From positions 1 to 6,703 of the forward strand of contig WQTL01000389.1 of the NCBI GenBank assembly GCA_009786275.1: 6,703 nucleotides of DNA, written 5' to 3'. The stretch comes from Bacillota bacterium (GTDB lineage: Bacteria > Bacillota > Clostridia > Oscillospirales > Acutalibacteraceae). Each line of letters starts with the position of its first letter. The stretch's first letter is position 1. Of the stretch, positions 5,648 to 6,703 are shown one piece after another. The notes beneath the pieces were generated by a model. That model was not told the origin of the DNA. It did no database searches and saw only the letters and a program-made list of their open reading frames with translations. The position numbers and the translations under genes are program-made.

Positions 5648-6283
5648 ATGCAGAACATCCGCATCCGTTTTTCCAAGCGCGGCCGCGCGAAATATATCTC
5701 CCACCTGGATTTGATGCGCGCCATGAGCCGCGCCGTGCGCCGGGCGGGCTTGCCCATCTGGTACACCGAGGGCTTCAACCCGCACCCGTATTTGTCCTTC
5801 GCGCTGCCGCTCCCCCTTGGGCAGGAGGGTTTGCGCGAGGCCATGGATCTGCGCCTTCTCGAGGACATGCCCCTCGATGAAGCCGCGCGCCGCTTTGACG
5901 GCGTTCTTCCCGAGGGCATTGAAATATTATGCGCAACGCAGCCCTGGTGCGGCCCGGGGGAAATCGCCGCGGCGGAATACGAGATCGCCCTGCCCCAGGG
6001 CGACGCCGCCGCCATGCAGGCTCTGCTGGAGGAAGGGAATCTCACGGCGAAAAAGATGGGCAAGCAGGGCCACCGCAAGGTCGAGAAGGAGATCGCGCTG
6101 GCCCCGTTGATTTTGAATTACGCCCTGCGGCCCGGCGAGGGGGAAGTCCACCTCGCCTGCACCCTTGCCGCCGGCAGCGAAGCGAACCTGAACCCCGCCC
6201 TGCTGTGCGAGGCGCTGGGCTGCGATACGCCGCAAATCACCCGCACGCGGCTGCTGCGGGCGGACGGCAGCGAATGGGAATGA
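5648..6283 (+). CDS. TIGR03936/DUF2344 radical-SAM-associated protein
   Basis: A 211-residue protein of the TIGR03936 (DUF2344, PF10105) family, of unknown biochemical function. The hallmark N-terminus is clear: RIRFSKRGRAKYISHLDL (residues 5-22), then RAMSRAVRRAGLP (24-36) and YTEGFNPHPYLSFALPLPLG (39-58). A basic stretch KKMGKQGHRKVEKE (135-148) lies in the second half. In most Clostridia this protein is encoded directly after, or fused to, a TIGR03960-type radical SAM protein, near ribonuclease G and the L21/L27 ribosomal genes. None of those is in this window. The ATG lies 8 bases after the yhaM stop. GAGG, partly inside the yhaM end, is about 11 bases upstream, so coupling with yhaM is likely. 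The pairing suggests a role close to RNA or ribosome metabolism, which is inference only. Confidence 0.9.
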   Translation: MQNIRIRFSKRGRAKYISHLDLMRAMSRAVRRAGLPIWYTEGFNPHPYLSFALPLPLGQEGLREAMDLRLLEDMPLDEAARRFDGVLPEGIEILCATQPWCGPGEIAAAEYEIALPQGDAAAMQALLEEGNLTAKKMGKQGHRKVEKEIALAPLILNYALRPGEGEVHLACTLAAGSEANLNPALLCEALGCDTPQITRTRLLRADGSEWE

Positions 6284-6356
6284 TAGATTTTAGATATTAG
6301 ATATTAGACATTAGACGTGCCGGCCTGCACATCTAAAATCTAATATCTAAAATCTA
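6284..6356. repeat. Long hairpin of TAGANNN heptamer arrays; possible terminator between convergent genes
   Basis: The left arm is five heptamers (TAGATTT, TAGATAT, TAGATAT, TAGACAT, TAGACGT; 6284-6318). The right arm, read on the minus strand from 6356, is four heptamers (TAGATTT, TAGATAT, TAGATTT, TAGATGT; 6356-6329). The outer 19 bases of each arm are perfectly complementary (6284-6302 with 6338-6356). A GC clamp GTGC/GCAC (6317-6320, 6327-6330) encloses the loop CGGCCT. TTTT follows on the plus strand (6357-6360), so it could end the yhaM-DUF2344 transcript. It also overlaps the end of spoIIE. Confidence 0.8.
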
Positions 6357-6703
6357 TTTTCTAGCATCGCGCATATCACGGTCAGGTCGTCCTCGCGCTC
6401 GCTGCCCTGCCGGTTTTGCACCGCCACGGAGGCCAGATGCTCGGCCAGGGCCTGCATAGCGGTGCCCTCCCACCGCTCCAGCTCGGCGCACAGCCAGTCC
6501 TCCGCGCCGCATAGCACGCCGTCGGAAACCAGCACGAGGATGTCGCCGGCCTCCAGCATCGCGCGCTGGCGGGCGGGGCGGATTTCGCGCAGAATTCCCG
6601 CCGGCAGGGCGCTGAGTTCCACGCACGTGGCCTTGCCGCGGCGGCGCAGGTAGCTCGGCGCGCCGCCCGCCTTGCAGAACTCGACCTCGCCGGTGTACAG
6701 ATT
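6347..6703 (-). CDS. spoIIE: SpoIIE-like PP2C phosphatase, C-terminal part; 5' end outside window
   Basis: The last 118 residues of a PPM/PP2C-type serine phosphatase resembling the catalytic end of stage II sporulation protein E. That protein dephosphorylates SpoIIAA and so activates sigma-F in the forespore. Visible in order: KAGGAPSYLRRRG (residues 11-23 of this fragment), LSALPAGILREI (30-41), GDILVLVSDGV (53-63, with the metal-binding D61), and REDDLTVICAML (103-114, with the conserved Asp). Full SpoIIE has membrane segments and is about 800 residues; those parts would lie beyond the right edge, so a shorter SpoIIE-domain phosphatase such as RsbU cannot be excluded. The final residues R-F and the TAG stop are encoded by the heptamer array of the hairpin, implying that the original C-terminus may have been replaced. 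It is convergent with the DUF2344 gene. Confidence 0.86.
   Translation of the reverse strand, partial: NLYTGEVEFCKAGGAPSYLRRRGKATCVELSALPAGILREIRPARQRAMLEAGDILVLVSDGVLCGAEDWLCAELERWEGTAMQALAEHLASVAVQNRQGSEREDDLTVICAMLENRF

Noticed and set aside
6284..6356. CRISPR-like or phage attachment site reading of the tandem repeats
   Set aside because: Units are 7 bases with no spacers, no cas or integrase genes are nearby, and the arms form a hairpin, so neither a CRISPR array nor an att site is supported.

Overview
The window looks like a piece of chromosome from a GC-rich, spore-forming member of the Clostridia (Firmicutes). The C-terminal end of a SpoIIE-type phosphatase points to endospore formation. 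A YhaM-type exoribonuclease, a Firmicute-style class I mannose-6-phosphate isomerase and a TIGR03936/DUF2344 protein fit the same group. Most genes have strong AGGAGG-type ribosome binding sites and G/C-rich third codon positions. The species cannot be named from this sequence.

Left part, minus strand (1-2750): one tightly packed operon read from a near-consensus promoter at 2722-2750. The order is mtaD (MTA/SAH deaminase), a minimal nucleotidyltransferase (MNT), a HEPN protein, then ahcY (S-adenosylhomocysteine hydrolase family, cut by the window edge). All three junctions overlap, by 8, 8 and 17 bases. The two enzymes handle S-adenosylhomocysteine, the by-product of SAM-dependent methylation. 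The MNT-HEPN pair between them has the form of a type VII toxin-antitoxin module, is more AT-rich than its neighbours, and looks like an insertion wired into the operon by translational coupling.

Middle and right, plus strand (2763-6283): a divergent promoter drives an unusually short queG (epoxyqueuosine reductase). manA follows with its own promoter lying across the queG stop codon. After a short intergenic stretch with a palindromic repeat come yhaM (OB-fold plus HD-domain exoribonuclease) and a radical-SAM-associated DUF2344 protein, probably read together.

Right end: a long hairpin (6284-6356) separates the plus-strand genes from the convergent end of a spoIIE-like gene on the minus strand.

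The least expected structure is a set of short heptanucleotide tandem arrays, each of five units but with different unit sequences: AATGCNN inside queG, CAGGNNN inside manA, and TAGANNN as both arms of the hairpin before spoIIE. Two are translated in frame, and the third supplies the spoIIE stop codon. They look like one process or element family with variable sequence. No CRISPR array, tRNA, rRNA or insertion sequence was seen. No gene-free stretch exceeds about 110 bases.
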